Shown in pieces: positions 50,439-59,103 of a DNA stretch of 64,000 nucleotides. Made by a program: the position numbers and the translations under genes. Under the pieces are notes generated by a model that was given only the letters and a program-made list of their open reading frames with translations, did not search any database and was not told where the DNA came from. The DNA is from Verrucomicrobiaceae bacterium UBA1938 (GTDB lineage: Bacteria; Verrucomicrobiota; Verrucomicrobiia; Verrucomicrobiales; Verrucomicrobiaceae): NCBI GenBank assembly GCA_002336895.1, contig DDFC01000043.1:293422-357421 (forward strand), in the 5' to 3' direction. Position 1 is the stretch's first letter. Every line of letters starts with the position of its first letter.

Positions 50439-52856
50439 TTATTCTCGCGGCTGCGCCTGCACCTCGATCATGCGCATTCTTACCGGGTGGCAGGTTTTTG
50501 CGTCCAGTGTCACCTCCAGCACCGCTCCTCGGTCCCAGTCGGCATCCGGGCCGGGGCCGTCGAAAACCGTGTTGCCCAGCGAGAAGGCCACGCTTCCCGA
50601 GTAAAGGTGCTCCAGAGGCTGCAGCGCATGCGGTCCGCTGCCGGCGACGAGATGCACTCCGCTTTGCATCAGCTTTACCGCCAGCTCACGCTGCCTGGCC
50701 GTGGGCTTCGTCCGGTGCTCCCTGCCCCAGTGAGGCAGGGCGATGACGTAATCCGCCGCGGCTTTGAGGTCGGGCACAGCGGCCTCCTCCCGTGAATCAT
50801 CCAGAGCCAGCACCGCAATCCGTTTCCCTTTCACTTCGAAAACATGGGCCTCTGTGCCAATCGGGACCACCTGCTCCCTCCGCAGTGCTTCCTCAGTGGC
50901 TGCGCGGCCCTCAGGCCCGAGGTCCAGTGCGTGGTTATTGGCCACGCTCAACCCGCGCAGGCCAGCCTCGCGCAGCAGGCGCGCGCACTTCGGTGGCGCA
51001 ATGAGTTGCAGGCGATCGCGTGGTTTCGCTGTGCCGATCACGCATTCGAGATTTCCCAGCGCCAGATCCGCGCCTTTCAAAATCGGGGCCACATTCCTGA
51101 GCGGGTCTGCCAGCTCAGCGATGCTCCGCCCCAGCATCAAATCCCCGCAAATCGCGATGCGGATCACCTCTTCAGGCTCACGGATCGTCATCAGAACCGG
51201 CTCGCGCCGATGCTGGCGCAGCTTCGCATAAGGAAGGATCTCCGGCAGTCCTTCAAGCTGGTGCACGCAGAGGTCCGTGTCGTCCAACTGGCCCACAGGA
51301 GGCCTGTCCTCCCACACAGCCGCCAGATGAGAGCCAAAGTGCAGCAGCAGCGGCGTCTGCGCAGCATCGCAGCGGGTTAGGAATGGTCGCACATCCTCCG
51401 GGCTCCCCCACGGCAGCAGCCAGCCATCCGCGCGCAGAGCTGCCGTGATGAAGTTGGCGCAGTCCGCACCGTAACAGGCCTCCGCTCCGGTTTGTGTGCC
51501 GCGCATCAGCAGGCGCGAGTCAAATACATACGGCAGCCCAAACTGCCGGCTCCACTCCGCGCGCAGCCCTGCCGTGCCCGGTTTACTCAGCCGGATGATC
51601 TCCGTGGGGGTGCGCATGCTTTCACCATCGCGAATGATCTCCGCATATATTTCAAAGGTGCCGCAGTCAGTTCCATGGGTCAGCTCTCCCAGTTTCAGAT
51701 GTCCCAGCGCCGGACCTTCCGCCAGAAGCCTTCGCTTCAGCCACATCCAGCGCGGGGCATGGGCCGCGAATCCCAGGTTCGCATCGCTGATGCGGTAGCT
51801 CGTGTCTGCCACGCTCAGATGCCACCAGCGCACACGTGCTCCGATGGGCGCGGGATCGAGTTCCAAAATCGCCTCTGGATCAAATTCCAGCTTCCAGGTG
51901 CCGTTGGGTGCCTTGAGTTTCCCGGGCGCGTGGATGCGGTGCTGGAAGGGCTCGCCAGCCCAATGTGCCAGCAGGTCCTCCGCCTGTGGGTGCCGCCAGT
52001 GCTGAAGCAGCAGGCTGCACAGATCCGATCCCGCCTTTGTCACATCAAACTCCGGTAGCCTCTTACCCTGCCTCTCCAGCAGCCGGGCCATCAGCGACCG
52101 GTCCGGCCCCGTCTTCGCAAACGGATCAAAATGCACCTCCGCATTCGGAATGCGCCACGCCGTATCCAGCGCCAGCTTCGTCAGCCTCTCTCCCTGCGCC
52201 GCATCCCGCAGATACGGGGATGAAATCGCAAAACTCAGGCTGCGTAGCGCGCGCATGCGCAGCAGCACCTCCATCATCCCTTCCATCTGCTCTTCCAGTT
52301 CTGCATCCGCGCTCTTGGCGAAGTAGTCGAGATCCACGCTGGCCACGACCGGCTTGGATTCTGGCCATGCAGCCGCTTCGCGCTTGAAGCCTTCGAGGCT
52401 CATCACCCGATATCTCGGCCCCAGTGCCCCTGCCTCCCGCGGCAGCGCCTCCTCATGCGCATCCAAGTACTCGCGCGCATCCGTCTCCAGTGCCACCCGC
52501 TCCTCTTCACTCAGCCGCGCCCTCGGAATCCAGATCACCTCCGCGATGGGCGCAGGCATCAGCGGCTCGATCCAGTTATAGCACTGGATCTTCCCCGTCC
52601 TTCTCCATTCCGCCAGCATCTCCGCCCGCTGCTTCACCGTCGGTCCCCGCCGGATCGCCGCACGAATCTCATCCGAACCCGCGATGCCGTTTGCATCACA
52701 ATGCGCATCGATCAAAACCAGCGTGTGCGCCTCCCGCAGCAGCAGCGTCTCCACCAGATGGTAAAACGCACCCGCATGCGACTCTTCGAGATAAACCGGC
52801 AGCGTCTGCGCCAGCGCCTGGCTGGCAAGGATGCAAGTGAGCCACCAGGCTTTCAT
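50439..52856 (-). CDS. Three-domain fusion: UPF0489-like, NlpC/P60-like and CapA-like domains
   Basis: 805 residues with a signal peptide-like N-terminus (KAWWLTCILASQALA). The first domain (about 20-290) shows the UPF0489/arginase-like pattern with LVLIDAHCD (Asp50, His52, Asp54) and SVDLDYF (Asp175, Asp177). A middle region carries CYGADCANFITAALRADG with Cys466 and LLLHFGSHLAAVWED with His510, like NlpC/P60 or DUF1287 cysteine amidases. The last domain (about 565-805) is CapA-like (poly-gamma-glutamate/capsule metallophosphatase-type): IAICGDLMLG, GNLECVIG, SVANNHALDLG, ALPHWGREH and FSLGNTVFDG. I know of no such three-part fusion, although I could not search. Its ATGA overlap with the next gene shows tight coupling. 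Confidence 0.75.
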   Translation of the reverse strand: MKAWWLTCILASQALAQTLPVYLEESHAGAFYHLVETLLLREAHTLVLIDAHCDANGIAGSDEIRAAIRRGPTVKQRAEMLAEWRRTGKIQCYNWIEPLMPAPIAEVIWIPRARLSEEERVALETDAREYLDAHEEALPREAGALGPRYRVMSLEGFKREAAAWPESKPVVASVDLDYFAKSADAELEEQMEGMMEVLLRMRALRSLSFAISSPYLRDAAQGERLTKLALDTAWRIPNAEVHFDPFAKTGPDRSLMARLLERQGKRLPEFDVTKAGSDLCSLLLQHWRHPQAEDLLAHWAGEPFQHRIHAPGKLKAPNGTWKLEFDPEAILELDPAPIGARVRWWHLSVADTSYRISDANLGFAAHAPRWMWLKRRLLAEGPALGHLKLGELTHGTDCGTFEIYAEIIRDGESMRTPTEIIRLSKPGTAGLRAEWSRQFGLPYVFDSRLLMRGTQTGAEACYGADCANFITAALRADGWLLPWGSPEDVRPFLTRCDAAQTPLLLHFGSHLAAVWEDRPPVGQLDDTDLCVHQLEGLPEILPYAKLRQHRREPVLMTIREPEEVIRIAICGDLMLGRSIAELADPLRNVAPILKGADLALGNLECVIGTAKPRDRLQLIAPPKCARLLREAGLRGLSVANNHALDLGPEGRAATEEALRREQVVPIGTEAHVFEVKGKRIAVLALDDSREEAAVPDLKAAADYVIALPHWGREHRTKPTARQRELAVKLMQSGVHLVAGSGPHALQPLEHLYSGSVAFSLGNTVFDGPGPDADWDRGAVLEVTLDAKTCHPVRMRMIEVQAQPRE

Positions 52857-54142
52857 CGCACAGGCTGAATCTTTGGGGCTTTGTCCAATGGCGACAGGAG
52901 ATCGATGTCGGAGATGGCCGTATCCTTGTATGTGCTGCCTGGGTAGATGGCATCAATTTCAAGGTTGATGGTCTTGACCACCTCAAGCGGCTTTGGCAGA
53001 TCAAACCAGAAGTGTTCATAGGCGAGGTATTCGTCTGGTATCCCCACATTGAAGGGCTTTCCATCATTGACTCGGACTTTGAGGCTCATCACGCGGTTAT
53101 TGGCCAGGTAGAGTTCTTGAGATTTGGCATAACCGTTGACAATGCCCACACGGCAGATCTTGGCCGGTTTCTTCAAGGTCAGTGTCACAGATTCACCCAG
53201 GCCATCACCCTTGTGGCCTTCTACCCAGGCTGTGTCTCGTCCCCAGTCAGCCACGTTTTCCGCCTTGTGTTCGACGCCGTCCGGCTCTGTTAAAACAGAG
53301 GATGCGGTTGCGGTGAAGCCTGCATACCTCATCCACCGCCCGCCTTTATGGGATTCGCCTTCATTGGCGCCTCCTTCGACAACGTAGCCTCCGTCGTAGC
53401 CGTTTTGACCATGACGTGTCTGGATGACGAGATCGTCTTCCAGAGTTGGCTCAAAATCAGTGAAGGACCATTTCCACGTTCCCTTTTCTCCCACGAAGCG
53501 CTTGGGATGATTGAACTGCACTGCGGCGGGATCCACAGAAGTGGCATTGACGATCACACTCCCCTGTTTGATGGGGCCCGCCCACAGAGCCGCGGCAGAG
53601 AAGGCATAAGTCAGGCTAGGAGCTGCCCGGCTCCAGGTGTCGGAAACCGAGAAAAAAGAGTAATGATAGGGATTCCTATAGTTCACCTGGATGTGCCTCG
53701 TCTGCCCTGCTCCGAAGGGTATTTTGACCACGTGCCAGGATTCGATCTGACGACCGGTATGGCCTGGAACATTGGACTGGTCTTCACGAAGTTTTGCGGG
53801 AATGACTTTGCCGTCAGAGAGCAGAGAAAACCCTTCGAGCAGTTTTGGTTTGGGGGGGCTCGCAGGCAGGGGGGCAAACATGTTTCCTTCCTCCGTCACA
53901 GCAGGAAATCCGCACTCAACCGTCACCTTCTTCCCCGGATTGTGCAGGACATACTCGATTCGAATGTCGGCGTATTCGATGTGCAGATTGATTTCGAGCA
54001 GCTCGGACAGCATTTCCACCTGCTCGACCCCGATGGGTTGAAACGCAGACGTCGAAAGAACACCTTTGGAGTACCCACCGCCGTTGGCGAACATCGCTCC
54101 CGCGACAAAGAAGAATGACAGCAGCAGAAAGAGCTTTCTCAT
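52853..54142 (-). CDS. Secreted protein with C-terminal NADase-type glycan-binding (discoidin-like) domain
   Basis: 429 residues from the ATG at 54142, with a signal peptide (RKLFLLLSFFFVAGAMFA). The N-terminal part (about 20-250) resembles DUF4424-type secreted beta proteins: STSAFQPIGVEQVEMLSELLEINLHIEYADIRIEYVL and HIQVNYRNPYHYSFFS. The C-terminal part (about 280-425) resembles a discoidin-like glycan-binding fold: ENVADWGRDTAWVEGHKGDGLGESVTLTL and VGIVNGYAKSQELYLANNRVMSLKVRVNDG. The gene is AT-richer than its neighbours. Its stop overlaps the start of the UPF0489-NlpC-CapA fusion by ATGA (52853-52856), so the products are made together. Confidence 0.72.
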   Translation of the reverse strand: MRKLFLLLSFFFVAGAMFANGGGYSKGVLSTSAFQPIGVEQVEMLSELLEINLHIEYADIRIEYVLHNPGKKVTVECGFPAVTEEGNMFAPLPASPPKPKLLEGFSLLSDGKVIPAKLREDQSNVPGHTGRQIESWHVVKIPFGAGQTRHIQVNYRNPYHYSFFSVSDTWSRAAPSLTYAFSAAALWAGPIKQGSVIVNATSVDPAAVQFNHPKRFVGEKGTWKWSFTDFEPTLEDDLVIQTRHGQNGYDGGYVVEGGANEGESHKGGRWMRYAGFTATASSVLTEPDGVEHKAENVADWGRDTAWVEGHKGDGLGESVTLTLKKPAKICRVGIVNGYAKSQELYLANNRVMSLKVRVNDGKPFNVGIPDEYLAYEHFWFDLPKPLEVVKTINLEIDAIYPGSTYKDTAISDIDLLSPLDKAPKIQPVR

Positions 54143-54266
54143 AGGTGGGGATATTAGCCGTGGTTCCGTTTTGCCAAGCCTGCATTTGTGACAGCCGTTT
54201 GCAGACACCCGCCTGAGCGCTCGACACTGCGCAAATCAACGCCACTATACGCGCCCCCTTTCCCCC

Positions 54267-56132
54267 ATGCTCTCCGTTTCCAATGTCAGCAAAACCTACG
54301 CCGGCCGTACTTTGTTCAGCCAGGTGTCGTTTCACATCAACCGTGGCGAAAAGATCGGCCTGATCGGACCAAACGGAGCGGGAAAATCCACGCTCTTCTC
54401 CCTGCTGCTGCAGGATGCCGTGCCGGACGAGGGCAAGGTGGTGATGGAGCGCGGCATCAGCTTCGGCTTCCTCCCGCAGGAAAGCGCCCCCATCGATGAC
54501 GTGACCGTGCTGGAGCTGGCCACCGGCCATGTGGACGAGCACAGCCGCTGGGAGGTCGAGCCCAAGGCCAAGCGCATCCTCAGCGGCCTGGCCTTCCGCG
54601 AGTCCGACTTTGAGCGCAATGCCCGCACGCTCAGCGGCGGCTGGGTCATGCGCGCCCACCTGGCCCGTCTGCTCGTTCAGGAGCCGGATCTGCTGCTGCT
54701 GGACGAGCCGACCAACCACCTCGACCTCGAATCCCTCATCTGGTTCCAGACCTACCTGCAGAGCTATCCCGGTGCCATCCTCATGATCTCGCATGACCGA
54801 GAGTTTTTGAATGCGCTCACCGACTGCATCCTCGAGATCGCCCACAGCAAGATCACCCGCTACACCGGCAACTACGACGACTACCTCCGTGAGAAAGAGG
54901 CGCGCATGGAGCAGCTCCAGGGTGCGTATGACAATCAGCAGCGCGAGCTCGCCAAGATGCAGGCCTGGGTGGACAAGTTCAAAGCCAAGGCCAACTTCGC
55001 CTCCCGTGCGCAGGACAAGGCCAAGATGATCGACCGCATCGAGAAGATCGAGGCGCCTGTGGCCGATGCCAAGACGGTGAAGTTCCGCTTTCCGCAGCCT
55101 ATACGCAGCGGCCAGCGCGTCATCCGCATGAAGGGCATCGATTTCGCCTACGGCCAGCAGCCCGTTTACACTGGGCTCGATCTCGAAATCGAGCGCGGAG
55201 AGCGCACCGTGCTTGTGGGGCCGAACGGCGCTGGCAAGTCCACCCTGCTCAAGCTCCTGGCCGGTGCGCTGAACCAGCAGGCTGGCACGCGCGAGCTCGG
55301 GCACAATGTGAAGCTGGGCTACTTCGCGCAGTATCGCGGCGATGTGCTGAACATGCGCCACACTGTGCTGCAGTCCGCCATGGACCTGCCCAGCCGTCCG
55401 GGGGAAAACATGTGCCGCACCCTGCTCGGCTCCTTCCTGTTTCACGGTGATGACGTGTTCAAACCCGTGGGCGTGCTCAGCGGGGGTGAAAAATCGCGCC
55501 TCGTGCTCGTGCGCCTGCTGCTCGATCCGCCCAATTTCCTCCTCATGGACGAGCCCACCACGCACCTCGACATGGGCAGCATCGATGCCCTGATCAATGC
55601 GCTGGATCAATACGAAGGCACTCTCGTCTTCATCAGCCATGACGTGCATTTCATCCGCAATATGGCGAAGTCCGTGCTGCATGTGAGCGCAGGTGTCATC
55701 ACCCCGTATGCCGGTGACTATCAGTACTATCTCGACAAAACGAAGGCGGGCTCCGCACGCGAGGCGCTGACCGCCACGCTGCACAACGCCCAGCCCACCA
55801 GCTACAATGCGGCCCCTGCGGCGAAAGAACCGCCCAAGAGCAAGCAGCAGCGCCGTGCCGAGGCCGAGGCGCGCAATGCCTACAGCAAAGCCAAGAAGGA
55901 GCTGGACCTGCGCATTTTCAAAATCGAGCAGGAGCTGGCCACGCTGGACAAGCGCAAGGCCGAAATCGTCGGCCTCCTTCAAGACGAAGCCACCTACGCC
56001 GACGCCGCCAAATTCCGCTCTCTTAGCCAGGAGCTGGAAGAGCTGGAACCCAAGCTCGCCAAGATCACCACCGAGTGGGAAAAGGCCACGGAGGAGCTGG
56101 AAAATCTCAAGTCCCCGGACGCAAAATCCTAG
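54267..56132 (+). CDS. ABC-F family ATPase (Uup/EttA-like)
   Basis: 621 residues with no membrane segment. Two ABC ATPase domains are present: the first (about 1-240) has Walker A GPNGAGKSTL and signature LSGGW, and the second (about 315-530) has GPNGAGKSTL and LSGGEKSR. The Walker B segments read LLLLDEPTNHLDLES and FLLMDEPTTHLDMGS. An interdomain linker with charged helices is at about 240-310, and a C-terminal coiled coil (about 545-621) is rich in Lys, Glu and Ala. ABC-F proteins act on the ribosome in translation quality control or antibiotic protection. It is divergent from the gene at 52853-54142. Confidence 0.94.
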   Translation: MLSVSNVSKTYAGRTLFSQVSFHINRGEKIGLIGPNGAGKSTLFSLLLQDAVPDEGKVVMERGISFGFLPQESAPIDDVTVLELATGHVDEHSRWEVEPKAKRILSGLAFRESDFERNARTLSGGWVMRAHLARLLVQEPDLLLLDEPTNHLDLESLIWFQTYLQSYPGAILMISHDREFLNALTDCILEIAHSKITRYTGNYDDYLREKEARMEQLQGAYDNQQRELAKMQAWVDKFKAKANFASRAQDKAKMIDRIEKIEAPVADAKTVKFRFPQPIRSGQRVIRMKGIDFAYGQQPVYTGLDLEIERGERTVLVGPNGAGKSTLLKLLAGALNQQAGTRELGHNVKLGYFAQYRGDVLNMRHTVLQSAMDLPSRPGENMCRTLLGSFLFHGDDVFKPVGVLSGGEKSRLVLVRLLLDPPNFLLMDEPTTHLDMGSIDALINALDQYEGTLVFISHDVHFIRNMAKSVLHVSAGVITPYAGDYQYYLDKTKAGSAREALTATLHNAQPTSYNAAPAAKEPPKSKQQRRAEAEARNAYSKAKKELDLRIFKIEQELATLDKRKAEIVGLLQDEATYADAAKFRSLSQELEELEPKLAKITTEWEKATEELENLKSPDAKS

Positions 56133-56153
56133 CAGCTTCAGTGATTACAGCCG

Positions 56154-56206
56154 CTCCTCTGGCGCGACGTTTCTGCGGAGCGAAAACGGTTGCGCCGTCA
56201 GAGGAG
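56154..56206 (+). other. Imperfect hairpin between the ABC-F and L,D-transpeptidase genes
   Basis: Arms CTCCTCTG plus GCGC (56154-56165) and GCGC plus CAGAGGAG (56192-56206) pair over 12 positions with a three-base bulge. The stem lies 21 bases after the ABC-F stop and 46 bases before the L,D-transpeptidase start. It could be a terminator without a T tail or a leader structure. Confidence 0.4.
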
Positions 56207-56251
56207 ATGTGGTTTTCCGAAAAGGTGAACCTGTCATTTCATGAACCCTCT

Positions 56252-56905
56252 ATGCAGCGTGGTGCAGTGCGCGGTTTCCTTCTTCTGCTGGCAGCCCTCA
56301 GCATGGCGGCCTGCTCGTTTCAGCGCACGGTGATCGTCCGCCATCCCATCCCCGGCACAGGCGCCTACTGGATCGAAAAAGTGCCTGTGTACAAACGCCC
56401 GCGCGAGCCCCGGGCACCGAAGTCTTCTAAACTAATAGCTCCCCGGCATGACGAAGGAGAGTGGCACGGCGACACCATGACCGGCTCTCCCAGCATGATC
56501 ATCCGCTTGAGCGAGCAGAAGATCTACTTCTACAAAGGCGGCCAGCTGGCTGGCGTCTCACCCATATCCTCCGGCCGCGAGGGCATGGCCACCCGGTCCG
56601 GCAGCTTCTCCGTCATCGAGAAGGACAAAGACCACGCCTCCTCGTTGTTTGGCGACTACGTCAGCAGAGACGGCACCGTGCTGAAACGCGAGATCGATGT
56701 GCGCAAAGATCCGCGTCCGCCCGGCGCCATGTTTGACGCGGCCCGCATGCCCTACTTCATGCGCATCACCGGAGCCATCGGCATGCACGAGGGCTACCTG
56801 CCCGGCTACCCCGCCTCCCACGGCTGCATCCGCCTGCCACAGCGCATGGCCGAGATCTTCTTTCACCACTCCTCCGTGGGTACGCCGGTCAAGATCGTGC
56901 CCTGA
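56252..56905 (+). CDS. L,D-transpeptidase (YkuD) lipoprotein
   Basis: 217 residues from the ATG at 56252. A lipobox (LSMAAC, Cys21) marks it as a lipoprotein. The YkuD domain ends in the catalytic motif YPASHGCIRLP, with Cys192 and His190, and His179 in MHEGYLPG. L,D-transpeptidases make 3-3 cross-links in peptidoglycan or attach lipoproteins to it. Longer in-frame starts in the ABC-F 3' end lack a signal peptide. It converges on the phosphotransferase gene, overlapping by 17 bases. Confidence 0.93.
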   Translation: MQRGAVRGFLLLLAALSMAACSFQRTVIVRHPIPGTGAYWIEKVPVYKRPREPRAPKSSKLIAPRHDEGEWHGDTMTGSPSMIIRLSEQKIYFYKGGQLAGVSPISSGREGMATRSGSFSVIEKDKDHASSLFGDYVSRDGTVLKREIDVRKDPRPPGAMFDAARMPYFMRITGAIGMHEGYLPGYPASHGCIRLPQRMAEIFFHHSSVGTPVKIVP

Positions 56906-57911
56906 GTCCGGCGGCCGTGCAGCTCAGCGCGGCCAGTCTCTCAAAGTCCACCTGATGCGACTGGGCTTCCACATTCTTCCGCATCACCTCCAGTCCTGCC
57001 TTGAAGGACTCGTTCAGGGTGGGCACATCCAGAGTGCGGTGGTAGTGGATGTAGATCACCGCCTCGCGTAGAAGGAAAAAGCGTTTGAGCAGCAGTGCAT
57101 CCATGCCCGCCAGCGGACCTGCTTTTGCGTATCCCTTCCACAGCCCTGCCCATAGTGGCGCGATGCGGTCATTCAGCCCGGCATCGGCAAACTGGTTGAG
57201 CACCCTGCAGTAGATCGAGTCATACAGGATGGTCGCAAAATCCTGCGCCAGGTGTCCGTGCTCGCAGTTGTCGAAATCAAAGATCCACAGCCGCTCATCG
57301 TCCACAAAGCAGTTTCCGAGGCAGGCGTCGGCATGGATGAGTCCAAAGTAGCCTGCCGCCTCCGGCAGCGCACGGAGCTTCTGCATCAAATCCGTCAGGC
57401 TTTCCAAAAAGGCCGGCGAGAGACGCCCCTGCAAGTCGGCCACATCTTCATTCAGCAGTCGCGACTCATGCCATTGATGACGGGCCTGCGCTGCATGGCC
57501 AGCAGGCAGCTTCAGCGTATGGGCATGCAGCTGCGCCAGCATCCCGCCGAGCTTCTCATAGATCGGCGGGGCGATGTCACTTGGCATGATCTTGCGCCCC
57601 GGAGCATGCTCAAAGCACGTCACGATATGGTTTGTGTCTCCAGCGCCCACAGTTACGCAGAGGTCACTATTCAAAGCCGGGATCGGCCTGCATGCGCGGA
57701 CGCCTTCAGCAGCCAGAGATTCGATCCAGGCCAGCTCCGCCACCACTTGGTCTCGGGTCCGGTGCCTGCCTGTGGAAATGCGCAGGATGCACCTGCTGTC
57801 CCCACGCCTTCCCAGGTACACATGGTTCTGATTGCTGCGCACAAACTCCAGGTCCTCAGGCCCCAGCCCATAGGGTCGGGCCAGCTGTGAGAGATGATCC
57901 GCCTGAATCAT
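56889..57911 (-). CDS. Aminoglycoside/choline-type phosphotransferase family protein
   Basis: 340 residues. The kinase-like fold has an N-terminal lobe with VYLGRRGDSRCILRIS, and a C-terminal lobe with the catalytic LIHADACLGNCFVDD (HxDxxxxN) and metal-binding WIFDFDNCEHGH (DFD). This fits the APH/choline-kinase/homoserine-kinase-like superfamily, which phosphorylates small metabolites. No signal peptide. Its start overlaps the stop of the VOC-family gene at 57908-57911 (ATGA), so the two are coupled. Confidence 0.85.
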   Translation of the reverse strand: MIQADHLSQLARPYGLGPEDLEFVRSNQNHVYLGRRGDSRCILRISTGRHRTRDQVVAELAWIESLAAEGVRACRPIPALNSDLCVTVGAGDTNHIVTCFEHAPGRKIMPSDIAPPIYEKLGGMLAQLHAHTLKLPAGHAAQARHQWHESRLLNEDVADLQGRLSPAFLESLTDLMQKLRALPEAAGYFGLIHADACLGNCFVDDERLWIFDFDNCEHGHLAQDFATILYDSIYCRVLNQFADAGLNDRIAPLWAGLWKGYAKAGPLAGMDALLLKRFFLLREAVIYIHYHRTLDVPTLNESFKAGLEVMRKNVEAQSHQVDFERLAALSCTAAGLRARS

Positions 57912-58294
57912 GACACGCAGTTCGTTGTGATCACCGCCTCGATGCGGTAGCCATCCGGGTCGATGACAAAAGCCGCATAATAGCCCGGCCCATATTCTGG
58001 ATGCAGTCCAGAGCCACCGTTGTCCGTGCCCCCATGCGCCAGTGCGGCTTTGTAAAACGCATCCACCGCGTCCCGAGATGGCGCGGCAAACGCCACGTGA
58101 AATCCATCTCCTGGCACCGCGGCATTTTGTGGTCGCAGCTTCAGCGCAAACACATCCTTCCCCGGCTCAGTCCCATACCCCACAAACGTTTCATCCTCCC
58201 AGACGCGGCCAAACCCCAGCGGGGCCAGCACAGCATCATAGAACGCGGCTGAACGCACGATGTCTGTGACGGCGAATGAGAGGTGGTGAAGCAT
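57908..58294 (-). CDS. VOC-family (glyoxalase-like) protein
   Basis: 128 residues. A paired beta-alpha-beta-beta-beta pattern starts MLHHLSFAVTDIVRSAAFYDAVLAPLGF, a typical VOC opening, with His4 as a candidate metal ligand. Later YGPGYYAAFVIDPDGYRIEAVI has the C-terminal metal-binding Glu in the strand. These proteins bind small aldehydes, antibiotics or metals. It is the upstream gene of the coupled pair with the phosphotransferase, which could suggest metabolite detoxification or resistance, but this is only inference. Confidence 0.85.
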   Translation of the reverse strand: MLHHLSFAVTDIVRSAAFYDAVLAPLGFGRVWEDETFVGYGTEPGKDVFALKLRPQNAAVPGDGFHVAFAAPSRDAVDAFYKAALAHGGTDNGGSGLHPEYGPGYYAAFVIDPDGYRIEAVITTNCVS

Positions 58295-58309
58295 GGAGAA
58301 TGTAGCAAA

Positions 58310-58744
58310 TCAATCGATCGGATTGACCACCTTGGCAAAACCCACGTCCGCGAAGTCTTTTTCGTTCCGCGTGTAAAAGGTCTTCACACCGTGCCTTCGC
58401 AGTGTCATCCCCAGCACGGTGTCATGTGTTCGCTGGTAGGGGAATCGAGGCTTTTCCAGCGCCTGCAGCACATCCTCAAAAAAAGAGATTTCATAGGCGC
58501 AGCAGGACACGCCGCTTTTCTCCCGGAGAAAGCGCACTTGTTCCGCAGCCTGCGGTGCTGTTCGCGGCTTCTGCAAAATCTTGGGATGCCTCAGGGCCTT
58601 GTAAAACTCCCACAGGACCTGGTCGGAAAGAACCCATTCACTGGGACTGGCCAGCATGGCATCCACCACTGCCAGAGCTTTCTCATGTTCCGGTGCGCTT
58701 GTGTTGGAGGCGTATAGCAGGATGTTTGTGTCGAGGCTGTTCAT
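58310..58744 (-). CDS. PIN-domain toxin (VapC-like)
   Basis: 144 residues. The N-terminal MNSLDTNILLYA has the first acidic residue (Asp5), an additional Glu is in LWEFYKAL, and the third region THDTVLGMTLRRHGVKTFYTRNEKDF supplies further Asp residues. PIN domains are Mg-dependent ribonucleases; VapC toxins cut tRNA or rRNA. The antitoxin gene at 58741-58992 precedes it with an ATGA overlap. No obvious deletion. Confidence 0.85.
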   Translation of the reverse strand: MNSLDTNILLYASNTSAPEHEKALAVVDAMLASPSEWVLSDQVLWEFYKALRHPKILQKPRTAPQAAEQVRFLREKSGVSCCAYEISFFEDVLQALEKPRFPYQRTHDTVLGMTLRRHGVKTFYTRNEKDFADVGFAKVVNPID

Positions 58745-58992
58745 CGCGCTTCGTCATCATACAGAAAAGACTTTATCTCGGAGGCTTTCGCCAGGATCCG
58801 TCCGCCGTTAAAGGTTGGAAACGCAGGAGGCGCTGCCTTGCCTTCATTGCGCTTCAGGATGCCAGCGCGTTGTTCCAGATCACGGTCCACTGCACGCCTC
58901 ACAAGCTCGCTTACCGGACGGTCTTCGATCTGGGACAGTTTCCGCAGCGCCTTCATGAGGGGATCAGGAAACAAAATTTGCATCTTTTGCAT
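58741..58992 (-). CDS. Ribbon-helix-helix antitoxin partner of the PIN toxin
   Basis: 83 residues from the ATG at 58992; 58983 and 59004 are other possible starts. The N-terminal ILFPDPLMKALRKLSQIEDRPVSELVRRAV fits a ribbon-helix-helix fold that binds DNA. The tail (FNGGRILAKASEIKSFLYDD) would contact the toxin. The start region overlaps a perfect 16-base palindrome, TGCATGGATCCATGCA (58988-59003), a probable autoregulatory operator. Its stop overlaps the PIN start. Confidence 0.75.
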   Translation of the reverse strand: MQKMQILFPDPLMKALRKLSQIEDRPVSELVRRAVDRDLEQRAGILKRNEGKAAPPAFPTFNGGRILAKASEIKSFLYDDEAR

Positions 58993-59003
58993 GGATCCAT
59001 GCA
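58988..59003. promoter_or_regulatory. Palindromic operator at the antitoxin start
   Basis: TGCATGGA-TCCATGCA is perfectly symmetric. A further GCATGG half-site lies at 59006-59011, giving several repeated half-sites across the antitoxin start, as is common for autorepressed type II toxin-antitoxin operons. Confidence 0.55.
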
Positions 59004-59103
59004 TCGCATGGATTGATGGCGCGATCAAGCTGATTCCAGAACGCGGCCAGGCCGTGGTAGGGGGCACTTCCCCTTGCCAGGGACCATTGTCTCCGGGGCC
59101 GAG

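Noticed and set aside
53916..55982. 688-codon open frame antisense to the ABC-F gene
   Set aside because: The sense strand has complete ABC motifs; this frame shows only repeats of hydrophobic and charged residues produced by the complementary codons.
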